DNA from: Ignavibacteriales bacterium
Lineage (GTDB): Bacteria; Bacteroidota; Ignavibacteria; Ignavibacteriales; Ignavibacteriaceae
Assembly (NCBI GenBank): GCA_027347125.1
Contig: DAIERC010000417.1
Location: 1-8,726 of the forward strand
Length of the DNA stretch: 8,726 nucleotides
Direction of reading: 5' to 3'
The translations under genes and the position numbers were made by a program. The notes under the pieces were generated by a model, which searched no databases, was not told the origin of the DNA, and worked only from the letters and a program-made list of their open reading frames with translations. Numbering within the stretch: the first letter of the stretch is position 1; each line of letters opens with the position of its first letter. Below are positions 1 to 6,971 of this stretch, in pieces.

Positions 1-25
1 GCTTTAATAAAATTTTTATCTGCAT
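1..25 (-). CDS. Possible 5' end of a further gene downstream of the BMC genes (partial)
   Basis: An ATG (23–25 on the complement) lies eight bases after the stop of the long BMC protein. It opens a frame of eight codons (MQIKILLK) before the window ends. The close spacing and shared strand fit continuation of the BMC operon. Eight residues are far too few to assign a family, and no clear ribosome binding site precedes the ATG, so this could be a chance start. Confidence 0.3.
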
Positions 26-33
26 ACTGATTA

Positions 34-849
34 TTAAAGTTTATTAAAATGCTGTATAAGGTCATTCCTGTTGGCTCTTGAAATTTCTCTTCCTTTTATA
101 GGAAATCCTTCAGTGCTTCTTGCCAACCGCCTTAACTGATGAACATTTAATTCACTCAACTCCTTATTATCATTTAATACCGGTCTATTTTCGTTTACGG
201 TTTCATTTTTACTTTCAGTTATAACTTCCACAATAGCGGCGGAGTGGTTATCAGAGCTATCCTTTTTTTCTTTAACAGATTGATCGTCACTTTCCTGATC
301 ATGAAGAAAAGCTTCGCGGTGGAGCCTGGCTATTGTATCACTCGGCTGATCAAACAATGAAAAATTTTCCTGGTACACCGGTGTTTTTTCTTTCTTAATC
401 TTTACCTTTTTATCTTTTAAGTTATCTGATGATTCTTTCTCTACGACAGGTTTTTCTTCTTTCTTTTCTTGGTCAACCTTAATTATTTGTTTGACGGCAG
501 AACGGCCTGCTTTCTCTTTTAAAACCTTAGCATCTTCAGGCTTTTCAACTTTATTTTCAAGTTTTGCTTTTAACCCGAATAAATTGCCGAATAAATTTTC
601 CAATTCTGCTTCAGGCTTTGATATGATGTACGATAATTTTAATTGTCCAAGTTCCCTGGATTTTTCACAGCCGATTTCCAGCGCAAGGTTTACCGACGAA
701 ACTTCGCCTTCAATAATTAAAATTACTTCTCCCGAACTTAGATGCTCCTTACCTACGATAGCAATATTTGTATTTTTTAACATTGAATCGGCAGCGGCAA
801 TAGCGCCGATAAGACTTCTGGTTTCAATCAATCCTAATGCTTTTAACAT
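34..849 (-). CDS. BMC-domain shell protein with disordered linker and C-terminal Rho-N/SAP-like domain
   Basis: This is a 271-residue microcompartment protein with three parts. Residues 1–88 form a BMC fold: the opening (LKALGLIETRSLIGAIAAAD) matches the PduA/EutM pattern, and the pore-loop position reads HLSSGEV. Residues 95–228 are rich in Lys, Glu, Asp and Ser and are probably disordered, with one amphipathic stretch near 164–184. Residues 229–271 (LSELNVHQLRRLAR, then KGREISRANRNDLIQHF) resemble the short helical Rho N-terminal/SAP-like modules that often bind nucleic acid. Typical BMC-H proteins have 90–110 residues, so this one is nearly three times as long. EutK is a known precedent for a BMC domain with an added nucleic-acid-binding-like tail. 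The gene starts six bases after the upstream BMC gene ends, which implies co-transcription and probably coupled translation. The BMC part is secure; the tail assignment is pattern recognition and its role is unknown. Confidence 0.88.
   Translation of the reverse strand: MLKALGLIETRSLIGAIAAADSMLKNTNIAIVGKEHLSSGEVILIIEGEVSSVNLALEIGCEKSRELGQLKLSYIISKPEAELENLFGNLFGLKAKLENKVEKPEDAKVLKEKAGRSAVKQIIKVDQEKKEEKPVVEKESSDNLKDKKVKIKKEKTPVYQENFSLFDQPSDTIARLHREAFLHDQESDDQSVKEKKDSSDNHSAAIVEVITESKNETVNENRPVLNDNKELSELNVHQLRRLARSTEGFPIKGREISRANRNDLIQHFNKL
37..165 (-). other. Rho-N/SAP-like C-terminal module of the long BMC protein
   Basis: Residues 229–271 of the long shell protein show a helix–turn–helix-like pattern: L-x-x-L-x-V-x-x-L-R-x-L-A-R, a turn containing F-P-I-K-G-R-E-I-S, then R-x-D-L-I-x-x-F. 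This spacing is typical of Rho N-terminal-like and SAP-like modules. The net charge is basic (several Arg and Lys), which is compatible with nucleic-acid contact. The assignment is by eye, without a profile score. Confidence 0.6.
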
Positions 850-855
850 ATTTGT

Positions 856-1134
856 TTATAAGTTATTAGATAATATTAGTTTTAGCTGAGGATGAGGATT
901 GGGAATAATATGATATGAAATTAATTCGCCAACTTTTCTAACAGAATCTGCTCCCGCTTCGGTGGCATTTTTTACGGCGTCAAAATCCCCTTCAATAAAT
1001 ACCGTTACGAACCCGCCTCCAATTACTTCCTTTGCAACAAACTTTACACCATGAGCATGCATCATAGTATTGGCGGCCTCAATTGCTCCGCTTAAACCGC
1101 GCGTTTCTACCATGCCTAATGCTTTTGTTGCCAT
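856..1134 (-). CDS. Canonical BMC-H microcompartment shell protein (PduA/EutM-like)
   Basis: This 92-residue single-BMC-domain protein has the usual length and layout of hexamer-forming shell proteins. The family signature is plain: ATKALGMVETRGLSGAIEAA at the N-terminus, IGGGFVTVFIEGD around the central pore, then AVKNATEAGADSVRKVGEL, followed by HIIPNPHPQL near the C-terminus. In this family six copies form a flat hexagon whose central pore, lined here by the Gly-rich loop at about residues 38–41, passes small metabolites across the shell of a protein organelle. The ATG is preceded by GGGAG five bases upstream (complement of 1140–1144), one of the few good Shine-Dalgarno sites in the window. 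The next BMC gene follows after six bases. No signature enzyme or vertex protein lies in view, so the compartment's substrate cannot be read from this window. Confidence 0.95.
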   Translation of the reverse strand: MATKALGMVETRGLSGAIEAANTMMHAHGVKFVAKEVIGGGFVTVFIEGDFDAVKNATEAGADSVRKVGELISYHIIPNPHPQLKLILSNNL

Positions 1135-1161
1135 TTATGCTCCCACTAAATAGTTGGAATA

Positions 1162-1190
1162 AAAATAGTTTATATGCGCCAAAAAGTCAA
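1162..1190 (-). promoter_or_regulatory. Candidate sigma-70-type promoter for the BMC genes
   Basis: In the 69-base gap between ruvX and the first BMC gene, the minus strand reads TTGACT (1185–1190), a 17-base spacer, then TATTTT (1162–1167). Transcription would begin near 1155, leaving a leader of about 20 bases that contains the GGGAG ribosome site. The -35 box matches the consensus at five of six positions and the spacing is ideal, but the -10 box is imperfect. Some Bacteroidota use a different promoter consensus. It would allow the shell genes to be expressed separately from rel–ruvX. Confidence 0.42.
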
Positions 1191-1203
1191 TTAGCAAAAA
1201 CAA

Positions 1204-1635
1204 TTACTTTATTTCATCCAAATAACCCTGCAAGATTACTGCGGCTGCTCCTTTGTCGACAAGGCTTTTTTCCTTTCTCTTAGATTTCTTGCTTACGGAT
1301 TGTAGAATTTGCTCCATTGCAATTGAAGATGAATATCTTTCATCGCGCAATAAAACTTCCAGAAGGAATTTTTTTTCAATGGTGTCTTTGAATTTGATTA
1401 CATCTTTTGTAATCGAAGAATCTGCTCCGCTTTCTTTCAAGGGCAGACCGAGAATAATTTTTTCAACATCTTGGTCATTGATTATTTTCCCTATCTCATC
1501 AAAAGTTTTGGAATCGTTATATATCGTTTTAAAAGAATACGCAAAAATTTTCAGCGGATCGGTAAGTGCAATGCCGATTCTTTTTAACCCGAAATCGATT
1601 GCCATAATTCTTTTAAACTCCGATGTTTTTGTCAT
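1204..1635 (-). CDS. ruvX: RuvX/YqgF-family putative Holliday junction resolvase / pre-16S rRNA nuclease
   Basis: This 143-residue RNase H-fold nuclease is known in bacteria as YqgF or RuvX and is linked to 16S rRNA 5'-end maturation and possibly to Holliday junctions. The family motifs are all present: AIDFGLKRIGIALTD near residues 12–26 (acidic D14), ILGLPL around 61–66, DERYSSS at 98–104 (E99), and DKGAAAVILQGYL at 127–139 (D127). These are the expected acidic active-site residues. The ATG at 1635 is preferred because it lies four bases after the rel stop and gives a normal length. A TTG at 1653 would add six residues and overlap rel by 14 bases, and an ATG at 1605 would leave only three residues before the first catalytic Asp. 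No clear Shine-Dalgarno site is seen, so translation is probably coupled to rel. Confidence 0.9.
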   Translation of the reverse strand: MTKTSEFKRIMAIDFGLKRIGIALTDPLKIFAYSFKTIYNDSKTFDEIGKIINDQDVEKIILGLPLKESGADSSITKDVIKFKDTIEKKFLLEVLLRDERYSSSIAMEQILQSVSKKSKRKEKSLVDKGAAAVILQGYLDEIK

Positions 1636-1639
1636 TACG

Positions 1640-3811
1640 TTATGCGCTCTCAAATCTTTCTACAGTATAAACACCTTTGAGCTTTTTAAGTCTTTCAACT
1701 ATACGCGACAAATGTTCCAGGTTGTGCACATAAACAGTTACGCTTCCCTCAAAGGTTGAATCATTCGTATTAATGTTTATCGATTTTATATTGGTATTTT
1801 GATAAGACACAATTGTATGAGAAATTTCATTTAAGATGCCGGGTGTATCATCACCCATAATACTTAAACCGGCAACAAACAGAGAACTTTCGGCTTCAGG
1901 CCATTGAACCGACACAAGTTTACTTTCGTCCCTTTCCGAAATCTTAATTAAATTTGCGCAAGTTTTCCTATGAATTTTAATTCCTTCGCCAACGGTAATA
2001 TACCCGATCACCGGATCACCGGGAATAGGATTGCAACACTTGGCATAAGAGTACATAATCCCCGAATTTTTACCGTCAACCAGAACACCGCCAACATCGC
2101 CACGCGCAATATTGGCAAAGTTATCAAACTCCAGAACCGTTCCTTTTTCTTTCTTTTCCTTGTCCTTGGTAGCGGTTAAAACCTCATCGAGATTAATTTT
2201 GCCCTGAGCAATTGATTTAAAAAATTGCCTTGGACTTTCATACTTTAAATTGAGTGCAAGTTTTGCAAGGTCGCTGGTTGTAAATGACAATCTTAGTTTT
2301 TTAATCTTTTTTTCCCAAGCTTCCTTGCCGGCATTTATAATATCTTCTTCTTCCTTGTTCATCCATTTTCTGATGGCGGTTTTTGCTTTATGTGTGGCAA
2401 CAAACTTTATCCAGTTATTATTGGGATGCTGGTTTTTTGAGGAAATAATTTCCACCTGGTCACCGCTGTGGAGCACGGTATCGAGCGGTATAATTTTGCC
2501 GTTTACTTTTGCTCCTATACAATGATACCCCACTTTGCTGTGTATATCAAAAGCAAAATCTACAGGTGTAGAGCCAACAGGTAGCCGCCTCAAATCACCT
2601 TTAGGCGTAAAGACATAAATCTCGTCCTGATAAAGATTTAGCTTAAAACTCTCAAGTAAATCTTTCTTAACTTCATCCTTCGAAGCGTTCTCAAAAATGT
2701 CTCTTATCCAGTTCACCCAGTTCTCAAGATCTTTGTCTGAAGTAGTCTTATTTTCTTTGTAGCGCCAGTGAGCTGCCACGCCGGTTTCAGCAACTTCATG
2801 CATCTTTCTTGTTCGAATCTGTACCTCAACCAGGCGTCCCTCAGGACCCACAACTGTTGTATGTATCGACTGGTAATTATTTGTTTTCGGAATAGAGACA
2901 TAATCTTTAAAACGGTCGGGAACCGGAAGATACATTTGATTAACGATGCCTAGAGTTGTGTAACAATCATTTGTATTTTCCGTATCCAGAATTATTCTTA
3001 TGGCAAACAAATCATAAATTTCTTCGAAAGGTTTGTTGCGGTGAACCATCTTCCGGTAAATACTATATAAATGTTTCGGCCTTCCGTTCATTTCGTATTT
3101 CAGTTTATACTCATTCAGTTTTTCAATTATAGGGTCGGTAAACTTTTTAATATACGATTCTCTTTCGCGTCTTTTGCTTTTAATTTTCTTTGCTATTTCA
3201 TCGTACGCCTCTTTGTTTAAATATTTAAACGATAAATCTTCAAGTTCCCACTTAACACGCCCAAGACCAAAACGGTTCGCAAAAGGGGCATAAATTTCCA
3301 GTGTTTCCTGCGCAATTCTTCTTTGTTTGTCGGGATTCACGTATTGTAGCGTTCGCATGTTATGAAGCCTGTCTGCAAACTTTACAAGAATAACCCTTAC
3401 ATCTTTTACCATTGATAAAAGAAGTTTTCTGTAATTCTCAGCCTGGGTAATTTCCTGCCCCTTAAATATCCCGCTTATTTTCGTAACACCGTCTACAATT
3501 TCCGCTACTTCTTTGCCGAACTCTTTGGAAAGAATATCGAGATTAAATTCGGTATCCTCAACAACATCATGCAGCAAAGCGCTAACCACCGTAACATCAT
3601 CCAAAGGTATTTCCTGAACAACAATCATCGCCACTTCAAACGGATGAGTATAGTAAGGTTCACCGGAAGCTCTTAAATCATTCTTATGCGCCTCAAGACA
3701 GAACTCCCAGCTTTTAGCAATTAAAGCTTCGTCTACGTTAGGTAAATGCTCCCAGCAGGCTTCAATCAGATCCTCGAGCATTTTCCTATGCTTTTGATTT
3801 GTTATGGACAT
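1640..3811 (-). CDS. rel: Bifunctional (p)ppGpp synthetase/hydrolase, Rel/SpoT (RSH) family
   Basis: This 723-residue long RSH protein makes and degrades the stringent-response alarmone (p)ppGpp in the cytoplasm, normally on ribosomes. The hydrolase (HD) domain spans about residues 30–180 and looks active: R47, H56, H81-D82 with E85-D86, and D147 in FADRLHN. The synthetase domain spans about 220–350 with D267 (EEIYDLFAIRI), E329 (LVEVQIRT) and YQSIHTTV. The RFKD sequence at 300–303 is the RxKD form typical of bifunctional enzymes, not the ExDD of synthetase-only RelA. A TGS domain (about 395–456), a helical region, a Cys/His motif (C592, C593, H614, C618) and a C-terminal ACT domain (about 645–723) complete the architecture at usual length. 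It is followed directly by ruvX. The 93-base upstream gap shows no convincing promoter. The family call is firm; rel rather than spoT or relA as the symbol is a convention. Confidence 0.97.
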   Translation of the reverse strand: MSITNQKHRKMLEDLIEACWEHLPNVDEALIAKSWEFCLEAHKNDLRASGEPYYTHPFEVAMIVVQEIPLDDVTVVSALLHDVVEDTEFNLDILSKEFGKEVAEIVDGVTKISGIFKGQEITQAENYRKLLLSMVKDVRVILVKFADRLHNMRTLQYVNPDKQRRIAQETLEIYAPFANRFGLGRVKWELEDLSFKYLNKEAYDEIAKKIKSKRRERESYIKKFTDPIIEKLNEYKLKYEMNGRPKHLYSIYRKMVHRNKPFEEIYDLFAIRIILDTENTNDCYTTLGIVNQMYLPVPDRFKDYVSIPKTNNYQSIHTTVVGPEGRLVEVQIRTRKMHEVAETGVAAHWRYKENKTTSDKDLENWVNWIRDIFENASKDEVKKDLLESFKLNLYQDEIYVFTPKGDLRRLPVGSTPVDFAFDIHSKVGYHCIGAKVNGKIIPLDTVLHSGDQVEIISSKNQHPNNNWIKFVATHKAKTAIRKWMNKEEEDIINAGKEAWEKKIKKLRLSFTTSDLAKLALNLKYESPRQFFKSIAQGKINLDEVLTATKDKEKKEKGTVLEFDNFANIARGDVGGVLVDGKNSGIMYSYAKCCNPIPGDPVIGYITVGEGIKIHRKTCANLIKISERDESKLVSVQWPEAESSLFVAGLSIMGDDTPGILNEISHTIVSYQNTNIKSININTNDSTFEGSVTVYVHNLEHLSRIVERLKKLKGVYTVERFESA

Positions 3812-3904
3812 AAAATCTTTTTAAACCTAATATTTAGTTGCGCTATAATTTACTTTATTTAGACGAATTGTTAAAGTCAGGTATTTGTCGGGCTTCACAC
3901 TTAA

Positions 3905-4927
3905 TTACTTAGAAAGCTCCAGCTGCAATTCTTTTACCCTATTAAGACGTGAACCTAGTTTATTTTTTACATAATCGGAAAGATTATTGAGTGCAAGTAT
4001 TTCATTACAAAGCAGTAAAGCTTTTTTGCTCTCTCCCAGTTTATAAAATTGCTGGGCAATTATATGTTTTAAAACTATTTCGTAATATTTATTTAAGCCC
4101 GGTATATTTTGGTAATAATTCAGTATCCGGTAATAAATATCAATAGATTTTTTCACATCGATTCCCTCATATGCCCTTGCCAGTCCCCATTCAAAAACCC
4201 TGCTGCCGGGATATTGAGTTAGAACTTTTTGCGCAAGAGAAACAGCTTTGGCGTATTCTTTTTTGTCTATATAAATCCAAATTAAAGAATTAAACGCCAG
4301 GTATTCGTTATATGAATAATGATTTGTAGCAATCACAAGATAGTTAATCCCCCTTTGTTCTTCATTATCTATAAAAGGCAGCCAATGCAGGAACTCGGTT
4401 TTTCGGCTCTTCCAATATTTAAATGATCCGATTGCGGTATAAGCATCGTAAAAGCGTGGATTCAAATTCAAACATTTTTCAAAACCGGAAATACAACTCA
4501 TCCCGTTATTTAATGCGGGTAACCAATTTTTATTAAGGGCCTGGAAATAAGCGTAGTAACCGTCGGCCAAAGCTTTAAAGTAATAATTCCAAACATTGTT
4601 CTTGTCCTTTTCAATAAGAAGTTTGGCTTGCTTACCGGCCTCATCCAAGTTTCCTTCGATATAATCGGTGTTAAATTCTTCGGCAAGGTCATAACTGCGG
4701 GCAATTTCAGTAGCGGCTAAATAAATTTTACCAAAAGGTAGTAATGGAAATTTTTTGTTGAGTACAGAGAAATCTTCCTTTGCGTCGTCATATTTCTGGT
4801 TTATAATTTCATTAATACCTTTTTTCATAAGTGAATCCACAACCGCATTGGGGTATTGCTGCGAATAAACATCGGGATTTAAAAGCAGTATGAAAAAAGA
4901 CAATATTAAAAATTTATAAAGTACCAA
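3905..4927 (-). CDS. Exported tetratricopeptide-repeat-like protein of unknown function
   Basis: This 340-residue protein begins with a signal peptide: Lys at position 5, a hydrophobic core at about 6–17, and a likely cleavage after VYS at 20–22, leaving Gln at the new N-terminus. The rest is helical and TPR-like, with repeat-like segments near 32–66 (YDDAKEDFSVLNKKFP), 148–170, 207–240 (KEYAKAVSLAQKVLTQYPGS), 245–275 and 287–315. No enzymatic motif is visible, so a periplasmic scaffold or assembly role is only a guess. The start is TTG at 4927, overlapping the end of upp by 14 bases. An AGGA/GGGGA-rich ribosome site just upstream and the intact signal peptide support that start. A TTG at 4903 would remove the charged N-region. 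Co-transcription with upp is likely, but a functional link is not evident. Confidence 0.82.
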   Translation of the reverse strand: MVLYKFLILSFFILLLNPDVYSQQYPNAVVDSLMKKGINEIINQKYDDAKEDFSVLNKKFPLLPFGKIYLAATEIARSYDLAEEFNTDYIEGNLDEAGKQAKLLIEKDKNNVWNYYFKALADGYYAYFQALNKNWLPALNNGMSCISGFEKCLNLNPRFYDAYTAIGSFKYWKSRKTEFLHWLPFIDNEEQRGINYLVIATNHYSYNEYLAFNSLIWIYIDKKEYAKAVSLAQKVLTQYPGSRVFEWGLARAYEGIDVKKSIDIYYRILNYYQNIPGLNKYYEIVLKHIIAQQFYKLGESKKALLLCNEILALNNLSDYVKNKLGSRLNRVKELQLELSK

Positions 4928-5552
4928 ACGTCCTATCCCCCGCGTCTCCGAGCCCAGGTAAGATATATCCTTTATTGTTCAATTCCCTGTCTTGAGCAGC
5001 TCCGAAAATTCTAACATCTGGATGCTCCGATAAAAGTTTTTTGATGCCCTCCGGGGCCGCAACTAGGCAAGCAAATATTAAATTTTTTACTCCTCGTTTC
5101 TTTAAATAATTTATAGCCTCAGCGCCGCTGCCGCCAGTGGCAAGCATAGGGTCAATCAAAATTACTTTGGATGAATCAATATTCTTGGGAGTTTTATAAT
5201 AATATTCTATCGGCTTTAAAGTAGTTTCATCCCGCTGAAGACCGATATGTCCTACTTTTGCATCGGGAATAATTTCCAGGAATCCGCTTACCATTCCTAA
5301 GCCGGCTCTTAAAACAGGTACCAGCACAACATCGTAGGCAAGTTTATGCCCGGTAGTTTTTTCAAGCGGTGTTTCTATTTCGATTTCGGTAAGTTTTAAA
5401 TCTTTACAAATTTCAACGGCAAGAATGTTTGAAATTCTTTTAACGGCGGCTCTGAATATTTCCGGCGGTGTAGAAACGTCTCGAAGTACGGTAACATCTT
5501 TCTTAACTAAAGGGTGGTCTATTAAACTGAAGTTAGCAAAATTTGCCGCCAT
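4914..5552 (-). CDS. upp: Uracil phosphoribosyltransferase
   Basis: This 212-residue cytosolic enzyme converts uracil plus PRPP to UMP and diphosphate in pyrimidine salvage. The type I phosphoribosyltransferase loop is at residues 132–143 (LIDPMLATGGSG), and the uracil-binding C-terminal signature GYILPGLGDAGDRTFGT is at 195–211. PVLRAGLGM near 79–87 is also characteristic. Length and motifs match the bacterial family closely. The ATG has the best Shine-Dalgarno site in the window, AAAGGAG seven bases upstream (complement of 5560–5566), consistent with efficient translation. The next gene, the TPR-like protein, starts inside its last codons. Confidence 0.98.
   Translation of the reverse strand: MAANFANFSLIDHPLVKKDVTVLRDVSTPPEIFRAAVKRISNILAVEICKDLKLTEIEIETPLEKTTGHKLAYDVVLVPVLRAGLGMVSGFLEIIPDAKVGHIGLQRDETTLKPIEYYYKTPKNIDSSKVILIDPMLATGGSGAEAINYLKKRGVKNLIFACLVAAPEGIKKLLSEHPDVRIFGAAQDRELNNKGYILPGLGDAGDRTFGTL
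4931..4940 (-). promoter_or_regulatory. Ribosome binding site supporting a TTG start inside upp
   Basis: The mRNA reads GGGGATAGGA followed by CGT and the TTG at 4925–4927. The GGGGA lies eight bases before the TTG and AGGA lies three. Both fall within the last codons of upp. This purine block, together with the complete signal peptide it yields, is why TTG is chosen although no ATG is nearby. Being inside coding sequence, the purines could also simply reflect the codons of the Gly-Asp-Arg stretch. Confidence 0.45.
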
Positions 5553-5581
5553 AATATCTCTCCTTTAAATTCTTAAACTTA

Positions 5582-5609
5582 TATATAGTTCTTGTTATTC
5601 GAAGGTGAA
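5582..5609 (-). promoter_or_regulatory. Candidate promoter upstream of upp
   Basis: The 58-base gap between der and upp contains, on the minus strand, TTCACC (5604–5609), a 16-base spacer and TATATA (5582–5587). The -35 match is four of six, so this is only a weak sigma-70-like candidate. The first box overlaps the bases just after the der stop codon. There is no terminator in the gap, so upp is probably also reached by read-through from der. Confidence 0.3.
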
Positions 5610-5610
5610 C

Positions 5611-6925
5611 TTACTTCTCTTTAAAACTTAAAGTAAAAGGTATGCCTTCAAACCCGAAAGTTCTTCTTACTAATTTTTCGAGATAACGTTTATAATGTTC
5701 GGGAATATCCTTGGGATGATTAGCAAAGAAAAGAAAGATCGGGTAATGATCACCTACCTGGGTAATGTATTTTATTTTTACTTCTTTACCCGTGTGTGTT
5801 GAAGGCGGAGGATTTCTATTTATCTCGGCCAGAAGAATATCATTCAGCTCACTAGTAGGAATTTTCTTTTTTCTCTCTTCGTTTATTTTGATGGCAAGAT
5901 CAACAAGTTTGTGTATCCTTTGCTTTGTTAATGCCGATATAAAAATTACCGGAAGGTAATCGATTGTTCCAAGTTCGTCTTTTTAAGGTATCTTCAAATT
6001 TTTTGGAGGTGTTTGTATCTTTCTCTATTAGGTCCCATTTATTTACGGCTAATAATATTCCTTTTCTTCTTCTTACCGCTTCTTCAATAATTTTTTGATC
6101 CTGCTTTTCTATGCCTAATTGTGCATCGATCATTACAACGGCAACATCGCACTCTCCTATTGCCTTTAATGTTCTAACAGTCGAAAAGAATTCAATGCTT
6201 TCCTCAATTCTTTTTTTCTTTCGCAAACCGGCGGTATCAACCAGTATTATTTCCTGGCCGTAATATTTCAAAATCGTATTTAAACTATCGCGCGTAGTTC
6301 CGGGAATATCGGTTACAATGCTGCGGTCATAACCCAGCAATGCGTTAGTTAAAGATGATTTACCAACGTTCGGCCTGCCGACAAATGCAATTTTTAATCT
6401 TGGATCAGTTTTATCATCTTCCGTAACCGGTGCGAAGTTAGCAGTAAGTTCATCCAGCAGGTCGCCGGTTTTACGCCCTATCAGAGCCGAGATGGTATAA
6501 ATTTTATTAATTCCAAGTTTATAAAATTCGGCAGCGGCGGCTTCAAAGTTTTCCGAATCAACTTTGTTGACTAAAAGTATAAATTCTTTACTGTAACTGC
6601 GAAGCATATTCGTAATTTCTATATCTACAGGGTTAATGCCTGTCCTTACGTCCACCATAAATAATATGGCGTCTGCTTCGTTAATGGCAATATCAACCTG
6701 TTCCCGTATAGCGGTTTCAAATAAATCCGTAGAATTAGGCACATACCCGCCGGTATCTATAATTTGAAATTCTTTCCCATCCCATTCAACTTCGCCGTAG
6801 TTCCTGTCGCGCGTTACACCGCTTTGATCATTAACAATGGCGCCCCGGTTCCCGATAAGACGGTTGAATAAAGTTGATTTACCTACATTTGGTCTGCCTA
6901 TAATTACTACAACTGGTGTTTTCAT
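5611..6925 (-). CDS. der: Ribosome-assembly GTPase Der (EngA), reading frame interrupted by a one-base frameshift
   Basis: Der is a tandem-GTPase protein needed for assembly of the 50S ribosomal subunit. The first GTPase domain shows GRPNVGKS (10–17), DTGG (57–60), NKVD (120–123) and SAL (146–148). The second shows GRPNVGKS (183–190), DTAG (230–233) and NKWD (295–298). After K315 the frame is lost at a run of five A on the coding strand; unshifted, it ends at 5900 with unrelated residues. Skipping one A restores DELGTIDYLPVIFISALTK, supplying the missing G5 motif, and then a KH-like C-terminal domain ending in SFKEK at stop 5611–5613. The repaired product is 437 residues, the normal Der length. 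Because Der is usually essential and both halves are intact, a sequencing or assembly error is the likeliest cause. The gene follows a terminator; a weak TGGAAA–17–TATATA promoter may lie across the terminator's end. Confidence 0.93.
5980..5984 (-). other. Frameshift site in der (homopolymer run)
   Basis: The plus strand reads CTTTTTAA here, giving a run of five A in the mRNA. Upstream codons (GAT ACC TTA AAA) and downstream codons (GAC GAA CTT GGA) fit Der only if one A is removed. The surrounding protein is collinear with the family on both sides and no other lesion is seen in the gene. Confidence 0.88.
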
Positions 6926-6971
6926 ATTCTTAATATTCTTTTTTTAACAGTGTAAAATACCGTATATATAC

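Noticed and set aside
491..889. Plus-strand open frame of 132 codons opposite the long BMC gene
   Set aside because: Its sequence mirrors the antisense of the BMC domain and linker and shows no family motif or ribosome site.
1636..1653. TTG at 1653 as the start of ruvX
   Set aside because: It would add six residues not typical of the family and overlap rel by 14 bases, while an ATG at 1635 sits just after the rel stop and gives normal length.
1253..1759. Plus-strand open frame of 168 codons
   Set aside because: It lies across the ruvX–rel junction, antisense to two clearly conserved genes. Its translation is Ser/Phe/Leu-rich with no domain pattern, as expected of a shadow frame.
3812..3904. 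Promoter for rel in the gap after the TPR-like gene
   Set aside because: Possible boxes (CTGACT with TAAAGT, or TTAACA with TATAGC) have poor matches or wrong spacing, and no terminator precedes them.
5976..5988. Programmed ribosomal frameshifting in der
   Set aside because: Restoring the frame needs a skip of one base forward at a short A run with no stop codon or recognisable stimulator at the site. Der is not known to use frameshifting, so an indel is simpler.
5900..6925. Der as a genuine 341-residue truncated GTPase
   Set aside because: The last residues after K315 do not fit the family, and the correct continuation is present in the next frame right through to a normal Der C-terminus.
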